From the IMG/VR virus record IMGVR_UViG_3300005253_000465, positions 1-45,213 of that record: a stretch of DNA of 45,213 bases. One strand, 5' to 3'. This document shows, in pieces, positions 32,585 through 40,260 of the stretch; within the stretch, counting starts at the first letter, position 1; each line of letters opens with the position of its first letter. The notes below the pieces were generated by a model. It did not search any database and had not been told where the DNA came from. It saw nothing but the letters and a program-made list of their open reading frames with translations. The stretch is from a virus. The translations under genes were made by a program, and so were the position numbers.

Positions 32585-33691
32585 TCATTTGACAGCCCTC
32601 AGTTTGGGGATGTCAGGGCTGCCGGGCGCTGACTTGCCAAGCGGGGGCAGCTTGCTTATGGCATCCCGGGCGAGTTCCATATCGATGTGTTGATAGATCC
32701 TGGTCGTGGTCTCGGTACGGGTGTGGCTCAAAAGTTCCGATGTTGTTTTAAGATTTGCACCCTTGCCAAGGAGGATTGAGGCGAATTTATGCCGGAAAGC
32801 ATAGGGCGGCATACGCCTGGTTATTCCGGCTTTCTTTTTTGCGGTGATGAACGACTTCTTGATCGATGAGATCGGCCGGCCTTTGTATTCGATGATATAG
32901 GTCTGATTGTCCTGGTTCATCCACCTCATAAGGTACCCGAAAAACTCCTCATGCAGAGGAACTTCCCGTTTTTTTAGGCCGCCTTTTCGGGCGGATCTGA
33001 TCAGGATTGTTCGATCAGTCCAGTTGATATCATCGAAAGTCAAGACAAAGAGCTCGGTCCCGGGGCGAAGGCCGGTGAAATAACAGATAATGATGGCCCG
33101 TTCAAGGTGTGGAGGGGAATGCTCAAGGATAGCAAGGATCTCATGGTGAGCCGGGGGTTGGATGATCTCATCGTCACGTTTCGGCATTTCATATCCCTGG
33201 ATCGGGTTGCGAAGGATATAGCGCCGCTTTGCAGCCCAGTTTAAAATCGCTTGAATGATGGACAATTCACGATGAACGGTTGTGGCCTTGATGTTTCGTG
33301 GAGGGATCAGGGGGTTTTTGAATGTCTGAACGGTATTTAACCGCTTGTAAATATATTGATCGATCCGGTATGGCGTTACCTGGGCGATCGGCAGGTGTCC
33401 TATTTCCGGAAGGATGTTCCCGGTGAGTTTGTAAATGAGATCGTCTTTTGTGGTCGCCGATATGTTCCCCTCTTTGGCGACCGTGTATGCTTTTGCCAGC
33501 TCCTGAAAGAGGGGCCCTGACCGCCCGGGTTTTGGTGTCGTTTTTGTGGTTTCAAGGATTTCCTGGTTTCGATCCCGGGCTTTCCGTTCAGCCTCGAGGC
33601 CGCGGCCAAAATATTCCTGAGTTTTGTTTTTTCGGCCGGGGATCCGGTACTGGCAGATCCACCTTCCATCTTTTCTTTGGATGACGGACAT
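32585..33691 (-). CDS. int: Tyrosine recombinase integrase
   Basis: 368 residues. N-terminal arm-binding part (about 1-60, RKDGRWICQYRIPGRKNKT), SAM-like core-binding domain (60-165), and a catalytic domain with Arg209 (FTGLRPGTEL), a basic beta-hairpin (RSARKGGLKKREVPL), Arg300-His301 (PYAFRHKFAS), His323 (LSHTRT) and nucleophile Tyr333 (YQHID). The first His of box II is Tyr297, a substitution common in this family. It recombines attP, 40 nt from its stop, with a host tRNA-Pro site. No clear ribosome site; it follows the zinc-ribbon gene by 4 nt, so coupling is likely. Confidence 0.95.
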   Translation of the reverse strand: MSVIQRKDGRWICQYRIPGRKNKTQEYFGRGLEAERKARDRNQEILETTKTTPKPGRSGPLFQELAKAYTVAKEGNISATTKDDLIYKLTGNILPEIGHLPIAQVTPYRIDQYIYKRLNTVQTFKNPLIPPRNIKATTVHRELSIIQAILNWAAKRRYILRNPIQGYEMPKRDDEIIQPPAHHEILAILEHSPPHLERAIIICYFTGLRPGTELFVLTFDDINWTDRTILIRSARKGGLKKREVPLHEEFFGYLMRWMNQDNQTYIIEYKGRPISSIKKSFITAKKKAGITRRMPPYAFRHKFASILLGKGANLKTTSELLSHTRTETTTRIYQHIDMELARDAISKLPPLGKSAPGSPDIPKLRAVK

Positions 33692-33694
33692 CGT

Positions 33695-33883
33695 TTAAAA
33701 ACCAAATAGGCTCACGGCCCGGCTGAATTTCCACAGGCCGTATATCAGGAAGCCCAGGGAACCCATTGTCAGCAGGGTGATTATGACATTAAACGGGGTC
33801 TTTACCATGGCCCCGCAATGAGGGCATTTATCGGCCTTTGATGAAACGGGCTTTTCGCATTCGTGGCAGTTGATCAGGGGCAT
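33695..33883 (-). CDS. Zinc-ribbon membrane protein
   Basis: 62 residues (an in-frame ATG 12 nt upstream would give 66). The better start, behind GGAGGG, gives MPLINCHECEKPVSSKAD, then CPHCGAMV: a zinc-ribbon_2 pattern. One membrane helix follows (NVIITLLTMGSLGFLIYGLW). Short zinc-ribbon/TM proteins are widespread in bacteria with unknown roles. Cotranscribed with prepilin and integrase. Confidence 0.7.
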   Translation of the reverse strand: MPLINCHECEKPVSSKADKCPHCGAMVKTPFNVIITLLTMGSLGFLIYGLWKFSRAVSLFGF

Positions 33884-33904
33884 CGAACCCTCCATCCCCA
33901 GGCG

Positions 33905-34549
33905 TCAAAACCACAGGTTTCGGGATTGGATTCTCGTGGTTAGCGCACGTTCGACTGCGCCTTTTTTACCAGCTGGAAACCGAACTTTTATGGTTAAGCG
34001 GATCTCTCTGATGTCTTCAAGCTCGATCGCAGCAACCGGCGTTGTGATGAGGGCACCGTCTTCATCATGATAGCTGAAGAGGGGATCATCGTCAAGGGAA
34101 TTATTGGCGATATTATAAGGCCCAAGCGGAATGAACACATAATCGATTAATGTATTCTGCTCCGGGGCTCCCTCTCCTTCACCTAAAATTTGATCAATCC
34201 GATTATTCGGCCGATCATAAAAATAAGTTATTCTCTCGTCGTTATCGTCGATCGATCCATCCAAATTGATATCTATGGTAAAGCGGATATTGTCATCCTC
34301 AGCCTTTATAATCCCGAAATTATCACTTAAAGTGGGATCGAGGCCGGCCATCCGGATGTCCCTGGTTATAAAATCCATTGCAGCCCGCAAGTCCTGCTGG
34401 GCATTGGCCTTAACCTCCTCAGCGGTGTATGATGTGGATAGTTTTATGAAGAGGCCAGCCAAAGCCGCAAACATCACTGAGAGCATGGCGATGACCACCA
34501 GTAATTCAACCAGGGTAAAACCCTTGGTCTGTTTGGCTAATAAATTCAT
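33905..34549 (-). CDS. PilW-like type IV prepilin
   Basis: 214 residues. Short leader ending in a prepilin peptidase site (KG/FTLVELLVVIAML) with Phe methylation site and Glu at mature position 5, then a hydrophobic helix. The rest matches the pilus assembly PilW-type minor pilin pattern common in deltaproteobacteria (AQQDLRAAMDFITRDIRMAGLDP, DNIRFTIDINLDGSIDDNDE, DIREIRLTIKVRF). Strong AAGGAGGG start. Minor pilins prime pilus assembly and sit at the tip. It lies in the phage lysogeny operon between repressor and integrase, so it may alter host pili, e.g. to block superinfection (inference). A 63-nt piece of this gene recurs at 43911-43973. Confidence 0.9.
   Translation of the reverse strand: MNLLAKQTKGFTLVELLVVIAMLSVMFAALAGLFIKLSTSYTAEEVKANAQQDLRAAMDFITRDIRMAGLDPTLSDNFGIIKAEDDNIRFTIDINLDGSIDDNDERITYFYDRPNNRIDQILGEGEGAPEQNTLIDYVFIPLGPYNIANNSLDDDPLFSYHDEDGALITTPVAAIELEDIREIRLTIKVRFPAGKKGAVERALTTRIQSRNLWF
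34013..34075 (-). repeat. Prepilin-derived 63-nt segment, source copy
   Basis: Read on the minus strand, this segment (starting AGCTATCATGATGAAGACGG) is 58/63 identical to 43911-43973 on the plus strand. It encodes SYHDEDGALITTPV and then AAIELED, a normal part of PilW-type minor pilins. Confidence 0.95.
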
Positions 34550-34677
34550 TCCCTTTCGCCCTCCTTTTTAAATAACAAAACAGTGAAAGCCCTCATAAAG
34601 AGATACGATCTTGATTGGTGATATAAAAACCAAACCTTTTGCCGTTCTTAGCCAGATTATATGGATTACATTGGGTT

Positions 34678-35073
34678 TTAAGTTATTTTTTTTTTGGGCT
34701 CTATGAGCAACTTTCCTTGATCTTCCACAAGTGACTTTTTTGGTTTTATAACCGCAATCATTCCTTTCAAAGAGACTTTTATCATTTCTTTTTGTTCAGA
34801 ACTAAGCCCTTCAAGATCCAAAAGTATCTCGTTCATCTCCTTCTTCCATCCCGTGGGTCCGATCGTTGGGATTTGTTTGTCGGCTTCTTTCCCTGTAAAA
34901 GTTGCTGAATATATATAATCAATAAATATTGAAAATGTTTTCGATGGTTTTTTCTTGCCGGTTTCAATCCCAGATATGACCTGCTGGCTTACTCCAAACT
35001 TTTCCCCAAATTTTTCTTGGCTATAACCCATTGATTTTCTAAGACTTAATACTTTATCCGATAAACTTTTCAT
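34678..35073 (-). CDS. XRE-family phage repressor (CI-like)
   Basis: 131 residues. HTH_3 domain at about 4-60 (LRKSMGYSQEKFGEKFGVSQ, QVISGIETGKKKPS), then a helical region (about 85-115, EILLDLEGLSSEQKEMIKV) and a basic tail. No LexA/S24 peptidase domain, so induction would not follow the RecA self-cleavage route of lambda CI. It is divergent to the Cro-like gene and first in the minus operon repressor-prepilin-zinc ribbon-int. It is the expected lysogeny maintenance regulator. The gap to the prepilin gene (34550-34677) is 128 nt and AT-rich. Confidence 0.8.
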   Translation of the reverse strand: MKSLSDKVLSLRKSMGYSQEKFGEKFGVSQQVISGIETGKKKPSKTFSIFIDYIYSATFTGKEADKQIPTIGPTGWKKEMNEILLDLEGLSSEQKEMIKVSLKGMIAVIKPKKSLVEDQGKLLIEPKKKIT

Positions 35074-35078
35074 AAAAT

Positions 35079-35127
35079 TAACTATATTTATGTATTTTCT
35101 ACTTGACAGATAACTATATTAGTGTAT
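35079..35127. promoter_or_regulatory. Candidate operators in the genetic switch
   Basis: TAACTATATTTATGTAT (35079-35095) and TAACTATATTAGTGTAT (35111-35127) are near-identical direct repeats with starts 32 nt apart, three helical turns, on the same helix face. The second overlaps the rightward promoter. A second pair, AATGTATCA/AATGTTTCA, lies at about 35161-35178. They are likely binding sites for the repressor or Cro-like protein. Confidence 0.6.
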
Positions 35128-35130
35128 CAT
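35103..35130 (+). promoter_or_regulatory. Rightward early promoter
   Basis: TTGACA (35103-35108), 16-nt spacer, TATCAT (35125-35130). It reads towards the Cro-like gene at 35187. Its -10 overlaps the -10 of the leftward promoter. Confidence 0.7.
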
Positions 35131-35153
35131 AGGTTTCAGCCTACATTCATCAA
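35126..35153 (-). promoter_or_regulatory. Leftward repressor promoter
   Basis: On the minus strand TTGATG (35153-35148), 16-nt spacer, TATGAT (35131-35126). It reads towards the repressor. As its -10 overlaps that of the rightward promoter, the two polymerases exclude each other. Confidence 0.6.
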
Positions 35154-35186
35154 CCTATCAAATGTATCAAATGTTTCAAGTAAAAA

Positions 35187-35423
35187 ATGGCAATTAAAAA
35201 TCATCATGCTGTAATCCAGCTCAAGTTATTGGGCTTTCCTTTAGTCAACATCCGAAAATCCTTTCACAAACTAACCGGCATAACCCATGAAGAAATGGCC
35301 CGAAACGTCGGGACAAGCCGGGCAAACCTTACAAATCATATTGATGGCCGTCGTCATAATTCTGAGATTCAGCAAAAAATAGCTGATGTATATGAAGTCC
35401 CAGTTAATGAACTTTTTGAATAG
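35187..35423 (+). CDS. Cro-like HTH regulator
   Basis: 78 residues. HTH_3-like domain at about 28-72 (THEEMARNVGTSRANLTNHI, then DGRRHNSEIQQKIADVYEVP), the pattern found in Cro-type and antirepressor-linked XRE proteins. First gene of the rightward early operon, 50 nt after the predicted start point, with only a weak ribosome site. Expected to repress the lysogenic promoter and favour lytic growth. Its N-terminal 25 residues (basic/hydrophobic) extend beyond the usual Cro. Confidence 0.7.
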   Translation: MAIKNHHAVIQLKLLGFPLVNIRKSFHKLTGITHEEMARNVGTSRANLTNHIDGRRHNSEIQQKIADVYEVPVNELFE

Positions 35424-35478
35424 AGAATATCCACACATCCGCAACTTGTAAATTTCTAAATGCATTGGAGTTGGAAAT

Positions 35479-35943
35479 ATGAGATTTGAATCGTCTTTTG
35501 TTTTTGCAGCTGCCAAAAAATACCTTCCAAAAGGATCCATCCAAAAACTGTTTACCAAATCCACGCGCCTTTTCAATATGTGGGCCACCGATCCAAGGAC
35601 CTCGGCAATTGTGGCCAGAAATCCGATCGACAGAATAAGAATATTACTCAACGAGCTTGACGATTTCGGCCAAGGCCATGTCTCTCGGGCTGCCATCGAT
35701 TACATGGCCGAACCGCTTGGATGTCATTGTGTCGAAAAAAGCGGGGCGAAATCAGACAAGGGGACGATTGACGGCGAAGTCGCCGACATCTCGATCGCTT
35801 TGGGGAATTTGGGGTCAGAAGTCCGGGAGGCGCTTAAAAATGGGGAAATTGATTCTGATAAACGAAGGCTGATCGTAGAGGCGGCCAGAAACGTCAAGCG
35901 TCAAGTTGAGGAGCTTCTTGATGCGGCAGGAATGAACAAATAA
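35479..35943 (+). CDS. CII-like regulatory protein (CP76 family)
   Basis: 154 residues. Resembles the phage regulatory protein CII (CP76, PF06892) family of P2/186-like and related phages: N-terminal helical part, then SRAAIDYMAEPLGCHCVEKS, a GTIDGEVADISIALGNLGSEV block, and a helical end (KRRLIVEAARNVKRQVEELL). These proteins bind near the early switch and promote establishment of lysogeny. Second gene of the rightward operon, GGAGTTGG start. The TAATG junction couples the next gene. Confidence 0.75.
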   Translation: MRFESSFVFAAAKKYLPKGSIQKLFTKSTRLFNMWATDPRTSAIVARNPIDRIRILLNELDDFGQGHVSRAAIDYMAEPLGCHCVEKSGAKSDKGTIDGEVADISIALGNLGSEVREALKNGEIDSDKRRLIVEAARNVKRQVEELLDAAGMNK

Positions 35944-36152
35944 TGCCCTTACAAACAATCACAGCAGAAGACGAACTGATACACGACATCGACCAGATGA
36001 TTGCCACGCTGAAATTGAGGCGAGCGGCTATCGTTGCCCGGAGGCCTGCGCCTGTTAGTCGGCGGCCCGGGGATACCAAGATCACTCACAAGGGGCGTGT
36101 ATGGGATTTTGATTTATGCACGAAAGGCAAAAAGAGAGGGAAAAAATCATGA
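35943..36152 (+). CDS. Small basic hypothetical protein
   Basis: 69 residues, coupled to the previous gene by TAATG. Helical N-terminus (DELIHDIDQMIATLKLRRAA) and a basic C-terminus (CTKGKKRGKKS). Not recognised. Confidence 0.5.
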   Translation: MPLQTITAEDELIHDIDQMIATLKLRRAAIVARRPAPVSRRPGDTKITHKGRVWDFDLCTKGKKRGKKS

Positions 36153-36304
36153 TGCTTGAAATGATGTTCGATTGGTTATGGCACAGATTTTTAGGGGCCA
36201 TGCTTTTTACGCTTGGGGTTGTCCTGGCCTATGTTGCGGCTTGGCTTTTATCAGAAGCCATCGAGTCGTACCAGGCGGCACAACAGGCGCTTTATTTGAG
36301 ATGA
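36149..36304 (+). CDS. Small membrane protein, paralog 1
   Basis: 51 residues from ATG 36149 (36152 is equally possible); a longer frame from 36116 overlaps the previous gene. N-terminal MLEMMFDWLWHRF, one or two hydrophobic spans (AMLFTLGVVLAYVAAWLL), C-terminal EAIESYQAAQQALYLR. The same ends, with a different membrane core, occur in the gene at 36838-36990. Function unknown; early membrane proteins of this size can act in exclusion. Confidence 0.55.
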   Translation: MMLEMMFDWLWHRFLGAMLFTLGVVLAYVAAWLLSEAIESYQAAQQALYLR

Positions 36305-36321
36305 AAGGGGGTGAAAAAACG

Positions 36322-36612
36322 ATGGGGGAAGAATTTACATATACACCCGATCCCGATGGGCCGGTTATTGGCGAATCCCCTATGGATTTATTTCGCCGGG
36401 AATTGAAAAAATGGGAGGTTAAAATCGACAGGATGTCACGCTTGGAAATGGCCCGGATGCGGAGGTACGCACCGGCTGGACACCTGGTTTTTGACAAGAA
36501 CCTGCCGCTGTTTGACCGCTTTGTAAGGCGGTTTGAAAGTATGGGCGGTATGTCGCTGGCAGTTTCAAAGGCGATAGCCAGAATCCGGGAAGCTGAAGGA
36601 GGGAAGGGGTGA
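36322..36612 (+). CDS. Hypothetical protein
   Basis: 96 residues from ATG 36322 behind AAAGGGGGTG; ATG 36301, overlapping the previous stop, would add 7 residues. Pro-rich start (YTPDPDGPVIGESP) then basic helices (RRELKKWEVKIDRMSRLEMAR). Longer frame from 36172 is in the previous gene. Not recognised. Confidence 0.5.
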   Translation: MGEEFTYTPDPDGPVIGESPMDLFRRELKKWEVKIDRMSRLEMARMRRYAPAGHLVFDKNLPLFDRFVRRFESMGGMSLAVSKAIARIREAEGGKG

Positions 36613-36616
36613 TGCA

Positions 36617-36850
36617 ATGTCAATGGAATTAAAATTGGAAATCAAACGCTTAAAAGATGAGATAAAGATTACTGAAAATTGGTTGATGACTTCCAATAAC
36701 TTACTTGAGGAACAATACCGGGTTATGGATGAAATCCCAGCGTGTTCCGTCCATGGCAACCGTTGTATCCCCCACGCGGTGGAATGGTTATCTCGTATCA
36801 GAACCCTGGGCCAGATTATCTATGAAGAGGATAAGCGATGCTTGAAATGA
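36617..36850 (+). CDS. Small coiled-coil protein with CxxHxxxC
   Basis: 77 residues. Charged helix (ELKLEIKRLKDEIKITENWL), then ACSVHGNRCIPH, a possible metal site. GGAGGG upstream. Overlaps the next tiny membrane gene by 13 nt. Not recognised. Confidence 0.5.
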   Translation: MSMELKLEIKRLKDEIKITENWLMTSNNLLEEQYRVMDEIPACSVHGNRCIPHAVEWLSRIRTLGQIIYEEDKRCLK

Positions 36851-36990
36851 TTTTCGATTGGGTATGGAAACGGTTTTTCGAGATTGTGATGCTAACAACG
36901 GCGCTAATCCTGATCACCTTTTCAGTATGGTGTTTCCTTGAGGCCATCGCACCGTATCAGGCGGCGCAACAGGGGTTTTATTTGAGATGA
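36838..36990 (+). CDS. Small membrane protein, paralog 2
   Basis: 50 residues. MLEMIFDWVWKRFF, a hydrophobic core (MLTTALILITFSVWCFL), then EAIAPYQAAQQGFYLR. N- and C-terminal ends match the 36149 gene closely at DNA level while the membrane core differs, and both end in TTGAGATGA. ATGA couples it to the Dam methylase. The pair probably arose by duplication, and the cores then diverged. Confidence 0.6.
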   Translation: MLEMIFDWVWKRFFEIVMLTTALILITFSVWCFLEAIAPYQAAQQGFYLR

Positions 36991-37853
36991 AAGACGCACC
37001 GACGAGACCGGCGATGAGATATCACGGCGGAAAATGGAGAATCGCCCCATGGATTATCAGCCATTTTCCAGAACATAAAGTTTACGTCGAGCCGTATGGC
37101 GGCGCGGCCGGTGTGCTTTTGAGAAAGCCTAGAAGTTTTGGGGAAGTCTATAACGATTTGGATGGGGATGTAGTTAATTTTTTCCGAGTTTTACGTACGC
37201 CTGCCCAAAGAGAACGATTAATAGAGGCGGTCCGGTATACCCCGTACGCTCGCAGCGAATTCAAGGAAGCGTACGAGCCTGCGGATGATCCTGTTGAGCG
37301 AGCCCGTCGTTTATTAATTCGGGCTGAAATGGGGTTCGGGTCTGCCGGCGCATCGAAGGGGACAACCGGTTTTCGCTGCCAATCCCATCAACATTTAGAC
37401 AGAGATCATCCGGGAAGAAGCGTACAAATGGCATGGGCCGATAAGGGAAATGTTCTAAAGAAAGTGGCAGCACGGTTTCAGGGAGTGATGATCGAGAATC
37501 GACCGGCGATGGAGGTAATATCGTATTGGGACCGGGAGGAAGCGCTGTTTTATATCGATCCGCCATATCTTCCGGGAGTGCGGGACTCAAAAACCCGCAG
37601 CGTTTACCGGCATGAAATGACAGAGGATCAACACACCGACATGTTACAAGCGATTCGGGCAATAAAAGGCATGGTGATTTTAAGCGGGTATTCGTCTGAT
37701 TTATATAATTCTATTTTGTCGAACTGGTACACGCAAAGCAAAAAGGTGCGGGCCGCCGGGAATCGAGGAACGGTTATGCGCACAGAGCGATTGTGGATGA
37801 ATACCGCAGTTGTCGACCGGTTGAATAGAAGGGATCCCCTTTTTAATGGATGA
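36987..37853 (+). CDS. DNA adenine methylase (D12 class)
   Basis: 288 residues. Class D12 N6-adenine methyltransferase: N-terminal RYHGGKWRIAPWII (AdoMet-binding region), YVEPYGGAAGVLL (motif I, about 33-45), and the catalytic IDPPYLPG (DPPY 191-194). It would methylate adenines, commonly at GATC, protecting phage DNA from host restriction or marking replicated DNA. No paired restriction enzyme is visible, so it is a solitary methylase. ATGA-coupled to the upstream membrane gene. Confidence 0.9.
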   Translation: MKDAPTRPAMRYHGGKWRIAPWIISHFPEHKVYVEPYGGAAGVLLRKPRSFGEVYNDLDGDVVNFFRVLRTPAQRERLIEAVRYTPYARSEFKEAYEPADDPVERARRLLIRAEMGFGSAGASKGTTGFRCQSHQHLDRDHPGRSVQMAWADKGNVLKKVAARFQGVMIENRPAMEVISYWDREEALFYIDPPYLPGVRDSKTRSVYRHEMTEDQHTDMLQAIRAIKGMVILSGYSSDLYNSILSNWYTQSKKVRAAGNRGTVMRTERLWMNTAVVDRLNRRDPLFNG

Positions 37854-37883
37854 AATTATTACTGAATGCATGGAGAGTATGCA

Positions 37884-38129
37884 ATGAAAAACAAACTAAT
37901 CGACCTGAATAACCATTTGTTTTTTCAGATGGAGCGGCTGATGGACGAGGAGCTGAACGATGAAGGTTTGATTCGTGAGATCAACCGTTCCAAATCCGTT
38001 AGTAATATGGCAGCTCAAATTATCAATAATGCAAATCTGGCATTAAAAGCCTCGGTTGCCATCAATGATGGGCTCCTGAAAGAACCTCCCAAAATGCTGG
38101 GGTTGAATGGCTACAAAGATGAGGATTAA
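37884..38129 (+). CDS. Conserved small phage protein next to HNH gene
   Basis: 81 residues from ATG 37884 (ATG 37866 is an alternative). Pattern KLIDLNNHLFFQMERLMDEE, then INRSKSVSNMAAQIINNANL, a helical phage protein repeatedly found beside HNH-type proteins of the next gene's family. Probably DNA-metabolism related. Overlaps the HNH gene by 23 nt. Confidence 0.65.
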   Translation: MKNKLIDLNNHLFFQMERLMDEELNDEGLIREINRSKSVSNMAAQIINNANLALKASVAINDGLLKEPPKMLGLNGYKDED

Positions 38130-38919
38130 CTACACACGCCAACAGCTCGATTTTTTACAGGCCGGATATTTGTCTATGAATATTCATGGCCTTGCAAAGG
38201 CATTTAATAACCGGTTCGGTACGGACAAGACCGATGTGGCTATCAAATCAGCCCTGAGTAGCCACCGAATTACTTGCGGTCGGGAGGCTAAAGACCGCCT
38301 GATTTCAAGGTTTCGGATATTCAACCCGGAACAGGCACAGTTTCTGAAAAACAATTATGGGGGCCGGAGCATAGCGGAAACGACCGTTTTATTTAACGGT
38401 CGTTTCGGGACCGACAGAACACTACAACAAATCAAGACATTTGTACGTAACCGCGGTATCACCTCGGGGCGCACTGGCTTCTTTGTCAAAGGGCACACGT
38501 CCTGGAACAAGGGCACCAAAGGGCTTACAAGTAGGAATAAGACCAGTTTTAACAAAGGAAACGTGCCTCCAAACCGCAAGCCGCTTGGAACGGAACGGAT
38601 ATGTCCGAAAGACGGATTTATACAAATAAAAATTTCAGAGAAAAATCCGTATACGGGATTTCCGACTCGCTATAAGCATAAGCACGTACACATCTGGGAG
38701 CAGACGAACGGTCCAGTTCCGAAGGGCATGGTGGTGGCTTTTATAGATGGCGATAAAACCCGCTGCGAGCTTGATAACCTGATGCTGATTTCCCGGGCCG
38801 AATTACTCAACCTAAATCAACATGGTTATAAAGATACGCCGGCTGAATTAAAACCGAGTGTGCTGGCACTATCAAAACTCCAGGTGAAGACCTGGGCAAG
38901 AGAGAAAAAGATAGGCTAA
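38107..38919 (+). CDS. Phage HNH endonuclease-like protein
   Basis: 270 residues (ATG 38119, MRINYTRQQL, is an alternative start). The N-terminal half has two repeats of an HTH-like unit (FLQAGYLSMNIHGLAKAFN and FLKNNYGGRSIAETTVLFN). The C-terminal half carries the HNH-type block (KHVHIWEQTNGPVPKGMVVA, then FIDGDKTRCELDNLMLISRAE). This architecture is frequent in tailed phages. It may be a homing enzyme or a DNA-processing nuclease. It sits with the Dam methylase and annealing protein. Confidence 0.8.
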   Translation: MATKMRINYTRQQLDFLQAGYLSMNIHGLAKAFNNRFGTDKTDVAIKSALSSHRITCGREAKDRLISRFRIFNPEQAQFLKNNYGGRSIAETTVLFNGRFGTDRTLQQIKTFVRNRGITSGRTGFFVKGHTSWNKGTKGLTSRNKTSFNKGNVPPNRKPLGTERICPKDGFIQIKISEKNPYTGFPTRYKHKHVHIWEQTNGPVPKGMVVAFIDGDKTRCELDNLMLISRAELLNLNQHGYKDTPAELKPSVLALSKLQVKTWAREKKIG

Positions 38920-39047
38920 ACGCTTGAGGCCGCGACCAGTGAACCTGCAACCAAAAAGGAGGATCCTGTGTCGTTGAGGTAGGAAAGGACAAGAGCCCGG
39001 CTTGGGCGGCCGGTTGGGCTTCTTAAACTGAAAGGGGGTAAAATATT
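38920..39047 (+). other. Gap with imperfect hairpin before the Rad52-like gene
   Basis: AGCCC...GGGCT and GGC...GCC can pair within 38993-39021, followed by TTCTT, a weak terminator-like stem. The region also contains an AAGGAGG with only a 5-codon frame. The ribosome site AAAGGGGG of the next gene lies at its end. No gene. Confidence 0.35.
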
Positions 39048-39749
39048 ATGAATTTAAAGGAGCTAAAAAAAGAAACGCCGCCCAAATGGCGTGTTCAATC
39101 GTTCAGTAAACGCAAACCTGTGGCTTCCTGTGTACCCTACATCGATGCGCGAACTGTAATGGATCTGTTGGATGAGGTTTGCAGTCCCGAGAACTGGCAA
39201 GATGACTATAAGACCATTGATGGCAAATTATTTGCAGGTATTGGGATTTGTAATCCAAACGGTTTTTTCGCGTGGAAGTGGGACTGTGGTGTTGAAAGTA
39301 AAAAAGAGAAGGAAAAGGGCCAGGCCTCAGACGCCTTCAAACGAGCTGCCGTGAAATGGGGTATAGGTAGGTTTATTTATACCATAGACGTCCAATACGT
39401 TGATGCAAACGAGAAGAAAACCGACAGTAATTATCCTTACTGTATAGACGCCCGAAAACAACGAATATGGGATTTGACAAAACACATTAACGAGAAAGTC
39501 GCTGGGAAGAGGCCGGAGGTTACGGAAGACAAACGCTCAGAGTTTTCCGCTCCATCTTCCCGGAATGATGCCGACCAGACCGCTCACGAAGAACTGGTCA
39601 AGGCTGTTTTGCAGTTTAAGGCGGTAGACGCGCAAAAATATTTAGAGACAATCAAGGGTGGAAACCCAGAAAAGGCGTCAGATGATCAGCTGAAGAAGTG
39701 GCTCAGTGCGTTTGATCAAATCGTTGAAGAGGATAATATTCCGTCTTGA
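39048..39749 (+). CDS. Rad52-family single-strand annealing protein
   Basis: 233 residues. The N-terminal about 130 residues match the Rad52/Rad22 family core: VPYIDARTVMDLLDEVCSP, WQDDYKTIDGKLFAGIGI, ASDAFKRAAVKWGIGRFIY. Such phage proteins form rings that anneal complementary strands and act with a nuclease in recombination-dependent replication. The C-terminal tail is acidic and helical. No dedicated 5'-3' exonuclease is seen next to it; the VRR-NUC protein at 43096 may partner it. Confidence 0.85.
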   Translation: MNLKELKKETPPKWRVQSFSKRKPVASCVPYIDARTVMDLLDEVCSPENWQDDYKTIDGKLFAGIGICNPNGFFAWKWDCGVESKKEKEKGQASDAFKRAAVKWGIGRFIYTIDVQYVDANEKKTDSNYPYCIDARKQRIWDLTKHINEKVAGKRPEVTEDKRSEFSAPSSRNDADQTAHEELVKAVLQFKAVDAQKYLETIKGGNPEKASDDQLKKWLSAFDQIVEEDNIPS

Positions 39750-40234
39750 GAAACCTCAAAAAATACAAACCTGCAAGATATCGATTGGGATTTCCGGATA
39801 GACCGATCGAAAGGAAGTGCTCCAACTGTGCCGATTATGAAATTAAGGTCGGCGGGGGCGGCGCGTATTGCAATAACCGTAAGGAGTTTTTCGTAAACCC
39901 CGGCAATTTGAGCCGACAGGAGGAATGCCTACCGCCGGGAAAGCGAGTTTGTAAAAAGTGGATAAAAAAGGAGGTAATTATGCAGCCGAATGCACAAGAT
40001 AAACAAGAGACCGACGGGGGCACGAAAGACGCTATCAGGAGGTATCCGCCGACCATCAACAGGACCGGTTTTCCGCTTACGGACGCGGCAATCAAGGCCC
40101 TTGGTCCGGATGGTCCAGGGATTTACGACCAGGCCAAAAAGGATCTTGGCTTTCCGGATGGGCCGTATACGTCGGTGACAGATACAGCGATCGCGGACCG
40201 GATGAGCCTGCTTGTGAATCGGGCGAATCGCTAG
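39746..40234 (+). CDS. Zinc-finger protein with in-frame internal start
   Basis: 162 residues from TTG 39746, overlapping the stop of the Rad52-like gene. The first part has a cysteine cluster (CSNCADY, YCNNR, CLPPGKRVC) typical of phage zinc-binding proteins. The rest (SSB-like position, unrelated composition) begins at ATG 39980 (MQPNAQDKQETDGGT) with AAAGGAGG just upstream, so an 84-residue product could be made separately. Function unknown. Confidence 0.5.
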   Translation: MRNLKKYKPARYRLGFPDRPIERKCSNCADYEIKVGGGGAYCNNRKEFFVNPGNLSRQEECLPPGKRVCKKWIKKEVIMQPNAQDKQETDGGTKDAIRRYPPTINRTGFPLTDAAIKALGPDGPGIYDQAKKDLGFPDGPYTSVTDTAIADRMSLLVNRANR

Positions 40235-40260
40235 CGACGCACACAGAGAGGGAGGTTTAA

